This document shows positions 44,648-51,511 of a stretch of DNA of 64,000 nucleotides, piece after piece. Numbering within the stretch: position 1 is the stretch's first letter; the number at the start of each line of letters is the position of its first letter. A program made the position numbers and the translations under genes. The DNA comes from Enterobacter sp. RHBSTW-00175 (GTDB taxonomy: Bacteria; Pseudomonadota; Gammaproteobacteria; Enterobacterales; Enterobacteriaceae): the NCBI RefSeq assembly GCF_013927005.1, contig NZ_CP055930.1:310001-374000 (forward strand), given 5' to 3'. The notes under the pieces are model-generated. The model saw nothing but the letters and a program-made list of their open reading frames with translations. It ran no database searches and was not told the DNA's origin.

Positions 44648-45058
44648 TCATTCGCGCACCAATGCATTGCTATTTTGCCTACCATTTTCGACATAGCTGG
44701 TGATCGTTATTTCAACCCTCCCACCAGGCACCTGCGATGCCCACTCCACCAGCATTCGTTTAACCTGACTGTCATCCTCCCAGATACCAGCATGTGTCAG
44801 TGCATCAAAAAGCGCCTTGTTGTAATTGTCGATATCACGGCGGCGGGCATCTGGTGGATAGAGAACAATCTCAACCGCTGCTGGTGATGAAGATGGTTTG
44901 GGCAGGCGGCGCAATTGTTCAATAATCGCAGCGCAAGCAGCGCTCTGGAATGCCCTTCCCTTTGCGCTGATGAGATGTTGACCTTTGAGTGGGCCGCTAT
45001 TCGGAGAGCGCCAGTATGTGTTTACGCTCGGTGGGAACGGGAGAACCAGTTTCATCAT
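44648..45058 (-). CDS. rusA: RusA family Holliday junction resolvase
   Basis: A 136-residue crossover junction endonuclease. Family features: N-terminal LPFPPSVNTYWR and the acidic active site RRRDIDNYNKALFDAL followed by GIWEDDSQV, with the aspartates that bind Mg2+. It cuts four-way junctions during phage recombination and clears branches before packaging. It overlaps the preceding gene by four bases (ATGA). Confidence 0.93.
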   Translation of the reverse strand: MMKLVLPFPPSVNTYWRSPNSGPLKGQHLISAKGRAFQSAACAAIIEQLRRLPKPSSSPAAVEIVLYPPDARRRDIDNYNKALFDALTHAGIWEDDSQVKRMLVEWASQVPGGRVEITITSYVENGRQNSNALVRE

Positions 45059-45273
45059 GACTCCACTCCATATCGCCCGTTCAGGCGGCCAATGACACTG
45101 ACAAACTTCACGAACGACACGCCAAGAGGCTTCACCTTTGCATAGTGCTTGCTCAGCAATGGCTTGCTCACGCTGTCGAATTTAGGCTTTGGCTTAACCT
45201 TCATGGCCGATTTAATTGCATCGCTACAGCGCTTTGCTTCAGCCTGAATTGCGTTCTCAGTTGCCTGGTTCAT
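45055..45273 (-). CDS. Phage hypothetical protein
   Basis: A 72-residue basic protein, MNQATENAIQAEAKRC at the start, rich in lysine (KVKPKPKFD). No family recognised. Overlaps the methylase gene and rusA by four bases on each side, so it is translated with them. Its tight packing supports a real gene. Confidence 0.7.
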   Translation of the reverse strand: MNQATENAIQAEAKRCSDAIKSAMKVKPKPKFDSVSKPLLSKHYAKVKPLGVSFVKFVSVIGRLNGRYGVES

Positions 45274-45929
45274 GCTGCACGCTCCTGGGGCTTAATAACC
45301 GGAATCACAGCGCCGGGGACAAGTTCAACAGCAGCAGACTCGGTCTGATTTCCCCAGTGGTCCCAGCCAGGCGCACCGCAACGGCTGAATAACTCAATGC
45401 GTGGCACATCACCGTAAAGTTTTTCCAGACGGAAACGCGCCTCTGCTGGCTTCTCGCTATGTTCACCAAGTGGGCTGTAGATAACCTGTTTCACGCTGGC
45501 GTTCTTGCGCTCAAGGCCATTACCTCTGGTGGCAATCAACATGTCTTCGGTATTGGCGCGGGTGTAGTTACCGCCATTCATGCGGGTCTGCGCATTCAGC
45601 AAGTCGAGGAAGTCGTAAAAGTCCTCCACTCCACCAGCCTGAAGCGCTTTGTTGATGTGTTGCTCTGCAAGCTGGTTTAACTTCACCCAGGTAAAGCCCT
45701 TCATGGTTCGAACCTTAAAGCCCCATGCTTCTGCCAGTTCGATGGCTTCGCGGGTATGTGTACCGGTGAACCACATAGCCAGAACGGCATCATCAGCGGC
45801 CAGTTCCCATACAGGCAGGCGCTTCATGTCGATGAGCTTCATCGTGCCGTAGTGGTTGGTAGCTGCGCCGTTGCTGATGGTGTTCCCGTATTCCCAGGCA
45901 GGATCAGCATAAATCAGTGAGTATTTCAT
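45270..45929 (-). CDS. MT-A70 family adenine methyltransferase
   Basis: A 219-residue SAM-dependent N6-adenine methylase. The catalytic motif is ADPAW (DPPW class, with Ala in place of the second Pro) at residues about 8-12. FTWVKLN, GGNYTRANTEDML and the HSEKPAEARFRLEKLYG motif that binds SAM follow. No restriction partner is nearby, so it is an orphan phage methylase, likely for protection of phage DNA or control of gene expression. It overlaps PerC by one base and the next gene by four. Confidence 0.9.
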   Translation of the reverse strand: MKYSLIYADPAWEYGNTISNGAATNHYGTMKLIDMKRLPVWELAADDAVLAMWFTGTHTREAIELAEAWGFKVRTMKGFTWVKLNQLAEQHINKALQAGGVEDFYDFLDLLNAQTRMNGGNYTRANTEDMLIATRGNGLERKNASVKQVIYSPLGEHSEKPAEARFRLEKLYGDVPRIELFSRCGAPGWDHWGNQTESAAVELVPGAVIPVIKPQERAA

Positions 45930-46372
45930 CAGTGGCCCCCGTTAAACTGGCCAGCCAGATACCATTCACTCTGGCTCTTTGCCTGCTTCACTTTTTTCAG
46001 GCACTGCTGGCGCTGTTTCAGGCTGCGTTCCCGCAGGGTCATTACCTTTGAACGTTTAAAAATATCCATCCAGAGGGTTGCAGCGCGGCGATAAAGACCG
46101 CCGTTCTGAAGTTCCTCTGCACGTTTCACCAGCTCATCAAGGCCCTTATCCACCGGCTGCTTGTTGGTGCTGGCTACCACTTCGGAATTCACCGCGTAAT
46201 AACGGCACTCTTTCCCCTTAAATTCACGTGTCAGGAAATTCAGGTCGTGAAGGCGGCATACAGCACGCTGTGCAGACTCCACATTGAAATCAGCAAACTG
46301 TTCTGCAATATCGCGGCTGGTTAACCCAGGGTTAGCGGCAATGAATATCTCAAGTGCTTTCATCAGGCTCAC
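45929..46372 (-). CDS. PerC family transcriptional regulator
   Basis: A 147-residue protein. The N-terminal winged helix (LTSRDIAEQFADFNVESAQR) is followed by the PerC-type segment AEELQNGGLYRRAATLWMD (residues about 85-104). PerC relatives in phages such as Pch activate virulence genes in pathogenic E. coli; the target here is unknown. It overlaps the O-like gene by four bases. Confidence 0.82.
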   Translation of the reverse strand: MSLMKALEIFIAANPGLTSRDIAEQFADFNVESAQRAVCRLHDLNFLTREFKGKECRYYAVNSEVVASTNKQPVDKGLDELVKRAEELQNGGLYRRAATLWMDIFKRSKVMTLRERSLKQRQQCLKKVKQAKSQSEWYLAGQFNGGH

Positions 46373-47286
46373 TGAGCACCTCCAGATACACGGAAACCAG
46401 AATTTCCAGGGACTTCGTATTTTTTGTCCTGGAATGACTCGACAAATACGCCGGTACTCTTCTTAGCGCGTAGCTCATCCCATTTGTCACGGGCTGGTTT
46501 ACCGCTCTTTTGCCAGCGGGTTGCAACCTGTAGATAGCCTGGGAAGTTTCCGGGAATGAAAAGGGTTTTTGGACGCATGTACTGGTAATCCTTCGTCCCG
46601 TTCCAGTGCTCGTGCTTGTAATCGACCACCAGCATGAGTTCTTCCGGAGTGAAGCCCTCGCGAAGTCTTGCGCGGATGTTATCCAGCGACGCAGAGCAAT
46701 TCTGGAAACGAGAACCGCTCACCTGGTTGAGATGTTTCAGTACTGATTTTGAATTGTCAGTCAGCAAAACTTCAGGATCAGTCTTTTTGCCAGAACTCAC
46801 ATCGTCGGGTTGCGGGGCAACCTGACAAGAAGGTTTTTTATCTGATGGATCAGTAGTTGATTTTACTGACGGATCCCCACCAGATTCTGACGGGTCAAAA
46901 CTGCCGTTATTGCTGTTTTTTGATGCCTCAAATTTTGACGGGTCGGATTTTGATGCATCAGATTTTGATGCGTCAGATTCTGACAGGTGAGAAAAGGCAA
47001 ACTCACGAAGCTTACTGACGTTCAGTTGGTAAACATTCGAGGCATTTCTGTTTCCCTTACGGCGCTGCTGGCGAGTCAGCCAGCCATCTTTCTCAAGCTG
47101 GCCTATGGCCGTGCGAACGGTGCTCTCACCCGCACCAATCTGACGAGCAATAGTTGCGATAGAAGGCCAACTAACGCCCTCATCACTGCTGAAGTCTGCC
47201 AGACGCGCCATGATAGCAACGCTGGACAACTTCATTCCTGAAGAAGCGCAAGCGTCCCAAACGTAACCGGTTAATTTAGTGCTCAT
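46369..47286 (-). CDS. O-like replication initiation protein with Phg_2220_C-type domain
   Basis: A 305-residue protein. N-terminal winged helix-turn-helix (VSWPSIATIARQIGAGESTV, residues about 39-58) for origin binding. A low-complexity linker of SDASK-type repeats (about 100-160) is encoded by the iterons. The C-terminal domain has FTPEELMLVVDYKHEHW and YMRPKTLFIPGNFPGYLQ, as in TIGR02220/Phg_2220_C proteins. This is the layout of lambda O, with origin DNA inside the gene. No separate helicase loader is recognised. Confidence 0.85.
   Translation of the reverse strand: MSTKLTGYVWDACASSGMKLSSVAIMARLADFSSDEGVSWPSIATIARQIGAGESTVRTAIGQLEKDGWLTRQQRRKGNRNASNVYQLNVSKLREFAFSHLSESDASKSDASKSDPSKFEASKNSNNGSFDPSESGGDPSVKSTTDPSDKKPSCQVAPQPDDVSSGKKTDPEVLLTDNSKSVLKHLNQVSGSRFQNCSASLDNIRARLREGFTPEELMLVVDYKHEHWNGTKDYQYMRPKTLFIPGNFPGYLQVATRWQKSGKPARDKWDELRAKKSTGVFVESFQDKKYEVPGNSGFRVSGGAQ
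46883..46990. repeat. 15-bp iterons inside the O-like gene, candidate phage origin
   Basis: Five tandem 15-bp units at 46916-46990 with consensus GATTTTGATGCGTCA, the third and fourth differing at one base. Another unit lies at 46883-46897 and weaker ones to the left. Lambda-type origins have iterons within O, so this is the likely replication origin. The coding reading of the same repeat is SDASK. Confidence 0.78.
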
Positions 47287-47295
47287 GGTCGTCCT

Positions 47296-47634
47296 TTAAC
47301 TCTGTAAACTTACGCTGGAATTGTTCAAGAGGGCTGAAGCACTCATGATCGTACCCTTCGCGAAGGTATATAACGCGTCGAGTCTCGGGCTCCCATCTGA
47401 TGACGTGGACTGTGATACCTCTGTGGTCTTTGAACCGCCGGTCAACTTCAGCCATTCTTCACGCCCCTTCTCGTTCATCAGAGAAAATGTCTCTACCATC
47501 GCTCTGTCAGGCTGGTAGTTGTTCACTTCACCCTGGTCGTTTAATCTCTCCACATAGCCGAACGGGGAGTCTTTCCCCACCAGCGGAAGGCATCGGAATT
47601 GCTTAGCTGGTCTGAATCGGTTTAAACTGTTCAT
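47296..47634 (-). CDS. Phage hypothetical protein
   Basis: A 112-residue protein, MNSLNRFRPAKQFRCLPL at the start, with a central DRAMVETFSLMNEKGREEW segment. No family identified. It sits between the CII-like gene and the O-like gene, nine bases before the latter, in the pR operon. Confidence 0.7.
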   Translation of the reverse strand: MNSLNRFRPAKQFRCLPLVGKDSPFGYVERLNDQGEVNNYQPDRAMVETFSLMNEKGREEWLKLTGGSKTTEVSQSTSSDGSPRLDALYTFAKGTIMSASALLNNSSVSLQS

Positions 47635-47695
47635 GCGTTAGTTTCTCCACTGAATACGACACGCCACGACGCCCGGAGCTGCACACTCGCGGGCG

Positions 47696-48166
47696 TCACT
47701 TCTTTTGGCTTTTCTTACGGCTAAACAGCGCGACAATCGCGCGGATTTCTTCTTCACGCGCAGCCAGGTGACGGCGGTGATGCTCGTGAATCTCTTCAGC
47801 TTCATGAGGCTCAATCACTCCATCTTCGAGAGCTTTCTGGATAATCTGATCAACCTGTCCACGCGCTGCCGCAGTTCTCATTGCGCGGGTAAACAGGTCA
47901 ACGCGGTCCAGGTCTTCCAGTTGCGGAATGTCCACCAGCAAAGCGCCGCGACGCTGGGCAAAGTAATCAGCCAGGAGAGACGTGTTTGAAATGTCTTCCA
48001 TCGCTTCCAGCTCGTTCACTTCGAAGAATCGGCAGCCGTTCTTTTCGTAGAGGTTGTTGTTGAACTGAGTTACTGACATGCCAAGAGCACCAGCCATCGC
48101 CTCACGGCCTCCTGGGTACGCTTTGCACATCGCTTTCACTACTTCTTTCCGGCTTGGCTCTACCAT
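47696..48166 (-). CDS. CII-like phage regulatory protein (CP76/YmfL type)
   Basis: A 156-residue protein with an N-terminal DNA-binding part (VKAMCKAYPGGREAMAGALGMSVTQFNNNLYEK), the pattern of the CP76/YmfL family that takes the place of CII in many lambdoid phages, and a charged helical C-terminus. ATG 48166 with AAGGGAA; 20 longer-frame codons are dropped. Directly downstream of cro. Confidence 0.82.
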   Translation of the reverse strand: MVEPSRKEVVKAMCKAYPGGREAMAGALGMSVTQFNNNLYEKNGCRFFEVNELEAMEDISNTSLLADYFAQRRGALLVDIPQLEDLDRVDLFTRAMRTAAARGQVDQIIQKALEDGVIEPHEAEEIHEHHRRHLAAREEEIRAIVALFSRKKSQKK

Positions 48167-48191
48167 GTTGATTTCCCTTTTGTAGTTACTT

Positions 48192-48434
48192 TCACATTGC
48201 TGAATTTGTAGACTCATGGAAAACATCAGGTCGCAGCCGTTCTTTAGTTACCCCAGTAGCACGCTCAATAAACTGTGATTGCTTAACTGGTGGTCTTTTC
48301 TCGCGATGTAACCAATTCCAAACCTGCTGTTGCTTAACTGTTCGACCTGATATTTCGGTAAGCTTGCGAGCAAGTTCAGATTGGCTACCAGCGGCATTGA
48401 TTGCCTCAGTCAAGGCCTCCTGCACTGGCGTCAT
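48192..48434 (-). CDS. cro: Cro-like repressor (YdaS type)
   Basis: An 80-residue helix-turn-helix protein (AAGSQSELARKLTEISGRTVKQQQVWNWL), of the YdaS/Cro group. It is the first gene from pR, divergent from the CI repressor across a shared operator region, as Cro is. SD AGGAGA precedes the ATG. Confidence 0.85.
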   Translation of the reverse strand: MTPVQEALTEAINAAGSQSELARKLTEISGRTVKQQQVWNWLHREKRPPVKQSQFIERATGVTKERLRPDVFHESTNSAM

Positions 48435-48435
48435 G

Positions 48436-48573
48436 GTCTTCTCCTGTCATTAATGGGTGGTAAAGTTGTTAATCGATAGCATTATACAACCTTCACAACT
48501 TTTATCACAACTTTTAGGTGTTGGAAAGCTAAAACATAAAGTTGTAATCTCGCCTTATACAGGGGGGAAAGTT
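48436..48573. promoter_or_regulatory. OR operator region between cro and cI
   Basis: Holds at least six copies of AAAGTTGT or its complement: near 48462, 48487 (one mismatch), 48496, 48510, 48538 and 48569. pR reads leftward: -35 TTGTGA (48505-48510), 18 bp, -10 TATAAT (48481-48486). A possible pRM is TTGGAA (48521) with TAATCT (48545). The same octamer recurs only around pL at 50190-50266, so it is the likely repressor half-site. Confidence 0.78.
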
Positions 48574-49260
48574 GTGAATACACTTGCTGAAAGATTGAAA
48601 GCCGCGCGGGAAAAGTTGGGCATGAGCCAAGCTCAGCTTGCAGACCAGGTTGGTCTGTCCCAGCAATCGGTCGCAAAAATTGAGAATGGTGATACTCTCC
48701 AGCCAAGAAAGATCAAAGAGATAGCTAAGATTCTTGAGGTATCGCAGAAATGGTTGATGCTTGGGGTTGAAGAGAATGGGAAGCTGTCTAATTTTGTAAT
48801 CGAAGAAGCTGAGGAAGCTAGGCTCGATCCATCGGTATTTGCGGATATCCCAGTACTGGATATTGAGCTTTCAGCCGGAAATGGATGTGAAGCAGAGATT
48901 ATTGAAAGCGTAGTGGACTCTTTCCCACTTCGAAGAATTGACCTTAGAAAATCTGGTGTCAGCCCATCCAATGCGAGAATTGTTCAGATTTGGGGTAATA
49001 GTCTTCTACCCGTTCTAAACAATGGAGACTATGTTGCGGTTGATATGTCTCAATCACGACCAATTAGGGATGGGGATCTTTATGCAATTAGAGATGGCGT
49101 TCTTCTAAGAGTTAAAGTTTTGATTAACCAGCCTGATGGCGGACTCATCCTGAGAAGTTTCAATAAAGAAGAGTACCCGGATGAAGTACTCAACTTTGAT
49201 GAACGAAGAGCAAGAATTCACGTTATAGGACGGGTATTTTGGTCCTCACGGTCTTGGTAA
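48574..49260 (+). CDS. cI: CI-type prophage repressor with S24 self-cleavage domain
   Basis: A 228-residue repressor. N-terminal helix-turn-helix (LGMSQAQLADQVGLSQQSVAKIENG). Cleavage site Ala-Gly in ELSAGNG (about 101-102). C-terminal S24 domain with the nucleophile serine in WGNSLLPVL (Asn replaces the usual Asp of GDSM) and the lysine in LLRVKVL. RecA-driven self-cleavage would induce the phage. The start is a GTG with AGGGGGG upstream; 39 earlier frame codons run through the operators and are dropped. It overlaps the tail of the BRCT gene by 15 bases. Confidence 0.92.
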   Translation: MNTLAERLKAAREKLGMSQAQLADQVGLSQQSVAKIENGDTLQPRKIKEIAKILEVSQKWLMLGVEENGKLSNFVIEEAEEARLDPSVFADIPVLDIELSAGNGCEAEIIESVVDSFPLRRIDLRKSGVSPSNARIVQIWGNSLLPVLNNGDYVAVDMSQSRPIRDGDLYAIRDGVLLRVKVLINQPDGGLILRSFNKEEYPDEVLNFDERRARIHVIGRVFWSSRSW

Positions 49261-50133
49261 TGCGTCAAAAAGCATTTCTTCTGATATCACTTTAAGGCCA
49301 ACGCCTTCGTTGTCTCTATAAGAAATTGCTTTCTCAATTTTTCGTCCGTGGCTGGAGAATCTCCAGTCGCGAGAAGATAAGGTTCCAATTACCAAGTAAT
49401 CAATTTTTTTAGTAACTGTGTTTGAAATCAGTCCGTTGCTGCGCTTCAAAATATCCTCTACATGGCTTCTTTTACCTGCCATGAATACTCCTGTCAGGCA
49501 AAATACTTTACCTTCAAGATCAATGTCAGCATCACTATCTACAGGAAGCTTTGTTGATAGACCATCGACAACTCCGCTTTCTAGATCGCAGCCAGTAAAA
49601 TCTACCAATGCTTTGTGCAACGTCTGGCTTTCCTCGGTAGTGATTACACCATCTTTGAGAATTTCTTTTACCAGCGTATATAGTTCTTTGCCTGGATAGT
49701 TACTCTTTAGAGTCCCGTTTTGAGTTAACCACCAATCCAAATATCTAACCTCTTCTTCAGACAGCGCTTTGTCTGATATAAGTCCTTTGCAAAGCCCATT
49801 GAGCAAATGCAGGTCCGATTCTTTCGAGAAGAAGTCCACCTCTGGGATATCAAGTATGTCCCTTTGGATATCCAGTAGATGTTGTTTAAGTTCCTGCCTC
49901 TCTTCCTCAGTTACTGCGCCGTCAGACAGTATTTTTGATACGCGCGAACTTAGCCCTTTAATGACACCATTTTGAATAATTTCTCCGGCCTCTAATAGCC
50001 ATGTGTCTAGGTAAAGAATCTCTTCATCCCTAACCACTCCATCTGAAAGAATCCCATCAATGATGCTGATTAAGTTGTTGAAAAGTTTGTCTCGGTTTTG
50101 TGTGTAGTTAAATACGTAGAGCTTATCTTCCAT
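49246..50133 (-). CDS. BRCT-domain protein with four helical repeats, in the rex position
   Basis: A 295-residue protein. Residues 20-180 hold four repeats spaced 40-50 residues apart (ILSDGVVRDEE, ILSDGAVTEEE, LISDKALSEEE, ILKDGVITTEE), a TerB- or EF-like helical pattern. Residues about 205-293 form a BRCT domain (LEGKVFCLTGVF, then DYLVIGTLSSRDW, then KVISEEMLFDAL), close to that of NAD-dependent DNA ligase. The SD AAAGGAGG is excellent. It converges on cI and overlaps it by 15 bases. This is where lambda has rexAB, so it is probably lysogen-expressed cargo; an exclusion or DNA-damage role is inference. Confidence 0.8.
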   Translation of the reverse strand: MEDKLYVFNYTQNRDKLFNNLISIIDGILSDGVVRDEEILYLDTWLLEAGEIIQNGVIKGLSSRVSKILSDGAVTEEERQELKQHLLDIQRDILDIPEVDFFSKESDLHLLNGLCKGLISDKALSEEEVRYLDWWLTQNGTLKSNYPGKELYTLVKEILKDGVITTEESQTLHKALVDFTGCDLESGVVDGLSTKLPVDSDADIDLEGKVFCLTGVFMAGKRSHVEDILKRSNGLISNTVTKKIDYLVIGTLSSRDWRFSSHGRKIEKAISYRDNEGVGLKVISEEMLFDALPRP

Positions 50134-50189
50134 ACAGCCTCCTTTTTATTTACATCCTTGCATTGCTACAAAATTCAATCAAACCACAT

Positions 50190-50266
50190 AAAGTTGTTGA
50201 CACATAAGATTCCCACAACTAAATTACACCTTAAAGTTGTTATGAGTTACACCATTCAACAACTTT
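50190..50266 (+). promoter_or_regulatory. pL promoter with OL operators
   Basis: -35 TTGACA (50197-50202), 17-bp spacer, -10 TAAATT (50220-50225), reading right into the early left operon. AAAGTTGT half-sites lie at 50190-50197 (touching the -35), 50233-50240 and inverted at 50259-50266; a partial one (ACAAC) abuts the -10. The same octamer fills OR, so repression by CI is strongly suggested. Confidence 0.82.
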
Positions 50267-50439
50267 TCAGTACGGTATATGGCACATGTGCCGCAGCGGT
50301 CCGGGGATTCCTTGCAAGACATATCCAGATCCAGCGGGTAGCCGGAATGTGCAAGCCAGGCGCGTACGACAGCCAGAAGCGTTTCACCAGCGTGGCGATT
50401 AGGAGTGACACCTCGGAAGAGACGAGGATGCAACGATGA
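50242..50439 (+). CDS. Small ORF in the pL leader (Icd/Ash-like region, uncertain)
   Basis: A 65-residue frame starting MSYTIQQLFSTVYGTC only about 10 bases after the expected pL start. It has no ribosome site, so it is weak. A 27-codon frame (MRALSVNKHIDPQRGRDAQP) overlaps its stop as ATGA at 50436. Further short frames follow, including DEAKLIQLFNECALD and the hydrophobic LCVVLAVAVLCLFSLL near 50685-50755. The set reminds me of the Icd/Ash leader proteins of P1 and P4, but frames are not continuous. A minus-strand frame at 50224-50445 is an alternative. Confidence 0.3.
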   Translation: MSYTIQQLFSTVYGTCAAAVRGFLARHIQIQRVAGMCKPGAYDSQKRFTSVAIRSDTSEETRMQR

Positions 50440-50989
50440 GAGCACTATCTGTGAATAAGCACATCGACCCGCAGCGCGGACGTGATGCCCAACCGATAGC
50501 TGTTAGAAGCATCATTTAGTGCTCTCAACGTTGTGGTTATGCGGCTATGCGCACGTGACGAAGCCAAACTCATTCAACTTTTTAATGAATGCGCTCTTGA
50601 TAGTGTGACGTCGCTGGTAATGGCTTAACCGGCAGGTGGAGGCACCACCGCCACAACCTCTAACCCTGTAACTTGTAATGATGTGCTGTGTGTAGTCTTG
50701 GCGGTGGCAGTGCTTTGTTTGTTTTCCTTGCTGACCACCGCATTTTTTCACAACTGAAAGCGCGTTCGGAATTTTTCTTGAGAGGCCGCAGTCGTTAAAT
50801 CAACTCAGGAGAACGCGCTCCCAATTGTGGAGAAACTAACTGGCGGTTGCAGCCGCCCGTTTCACTAAGCGTCCTGGTTGGGTGCTTACTAAAACGAAAC
50901 CCTTTTATTTTTTGTCGCCATCTTGCGAGGGATTCGTGCAACCAAAATTCAGCGCTGTGCAGATCGCTTATAACACGGAGAAACTATCC
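50440..50989 (+). other. pL leader without a confident gene
   Basis: About 550 bp holding only mini-ORFs. Noteworthy are CGCTCTTGA at 50592 (boxA-like), a 5-bp hairpin GGTGG-AGGCA-CCACC at 50635-50649 with the same loop as the C4-like elements, and an inverted GCGCGTTC/GAACGCGC pair (50761 and 50812). These could form antitermination or RNA-based control sites. No strong terminator is seen. Confidence 0.4.
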
Positions 50990-51511
50990 ATGACGAACAC
51001 ACAGAACGTCACAGAGTTACAACCACGCATGACCAGGGAACAACTGATCGACGCGGCACGTACAGCAGCGAAGTTCCTGCCAGTTGCATCAGCTCAGCTT
51101 ATGAATGAGCTTGCCAACCGTCTCGACATCACCAGTGTGGCGCTGTGCGAATCCATGCATCAACGCTCCGCTCTTGCCATTGAAAACACTGTCCTTCGCG
51201 ATGACGTAACTTGCTGGGCTAAAGAGTGTGACCGCATCGTCGAGCGTCACACCAAGAAGCATACCAATATGCATCAACTGGAAGCTCAGCGAGAGCTGCG
51301 CGAACTGACGCCTGTTACTGACTATGTGATTAAGGAGTTTAAATCGAACGCCGTTGATGAACTGGCCATCCTGTACCGCAAGTTTGCCGATGAAAAAGGA
51401 TGTTCAGTGAACATGCAATGCAGTTACAGACTAACTGCCGAACGAGCAGAAAGTTATGCCTCATACATTCGCAGCGAAGATAAAACTGATGAGGCTGCTA
51501 TCAATGGCTAA
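50990..51511 (+). CDS. Phage hypothetical protein, early left operon
   Basis: A 173-residue soluble protein, MTNTQNVTELQPRMTREQL at the start, largely helical. No family identified. The ATG at 50990 has GGAGAAA upstream; 36 earlier codons of the frame lack support. Its stop overlaps the ParB-like start, so translation is coupled. Confidence 0.65.
   Translation: MTNTQNVTELQPRMTREQLIDAARTAAKFLPVASAQLMNELANRLDITSVALCESMHQRSALAIENTVLRDDVTCWAKECDRIVERHTKKHTNMHQLEAQRELRELTPVTDYVIKEFKSNAVDELAILYRKFADEKGCSVNMQCSYRLTAERAESYASYIRSEDKTDEAAING

Noticed and set aside
50224..50445. Minus-strand frame MLSSLHPRLFRGVTPNRHAG... opposite the pL leader
   Set aside because: It reads against pL and ends in the operators, with no promoter or ribosome site of its own. 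It vaguely recalls phage leader proteins, so it is mentioned but not called.
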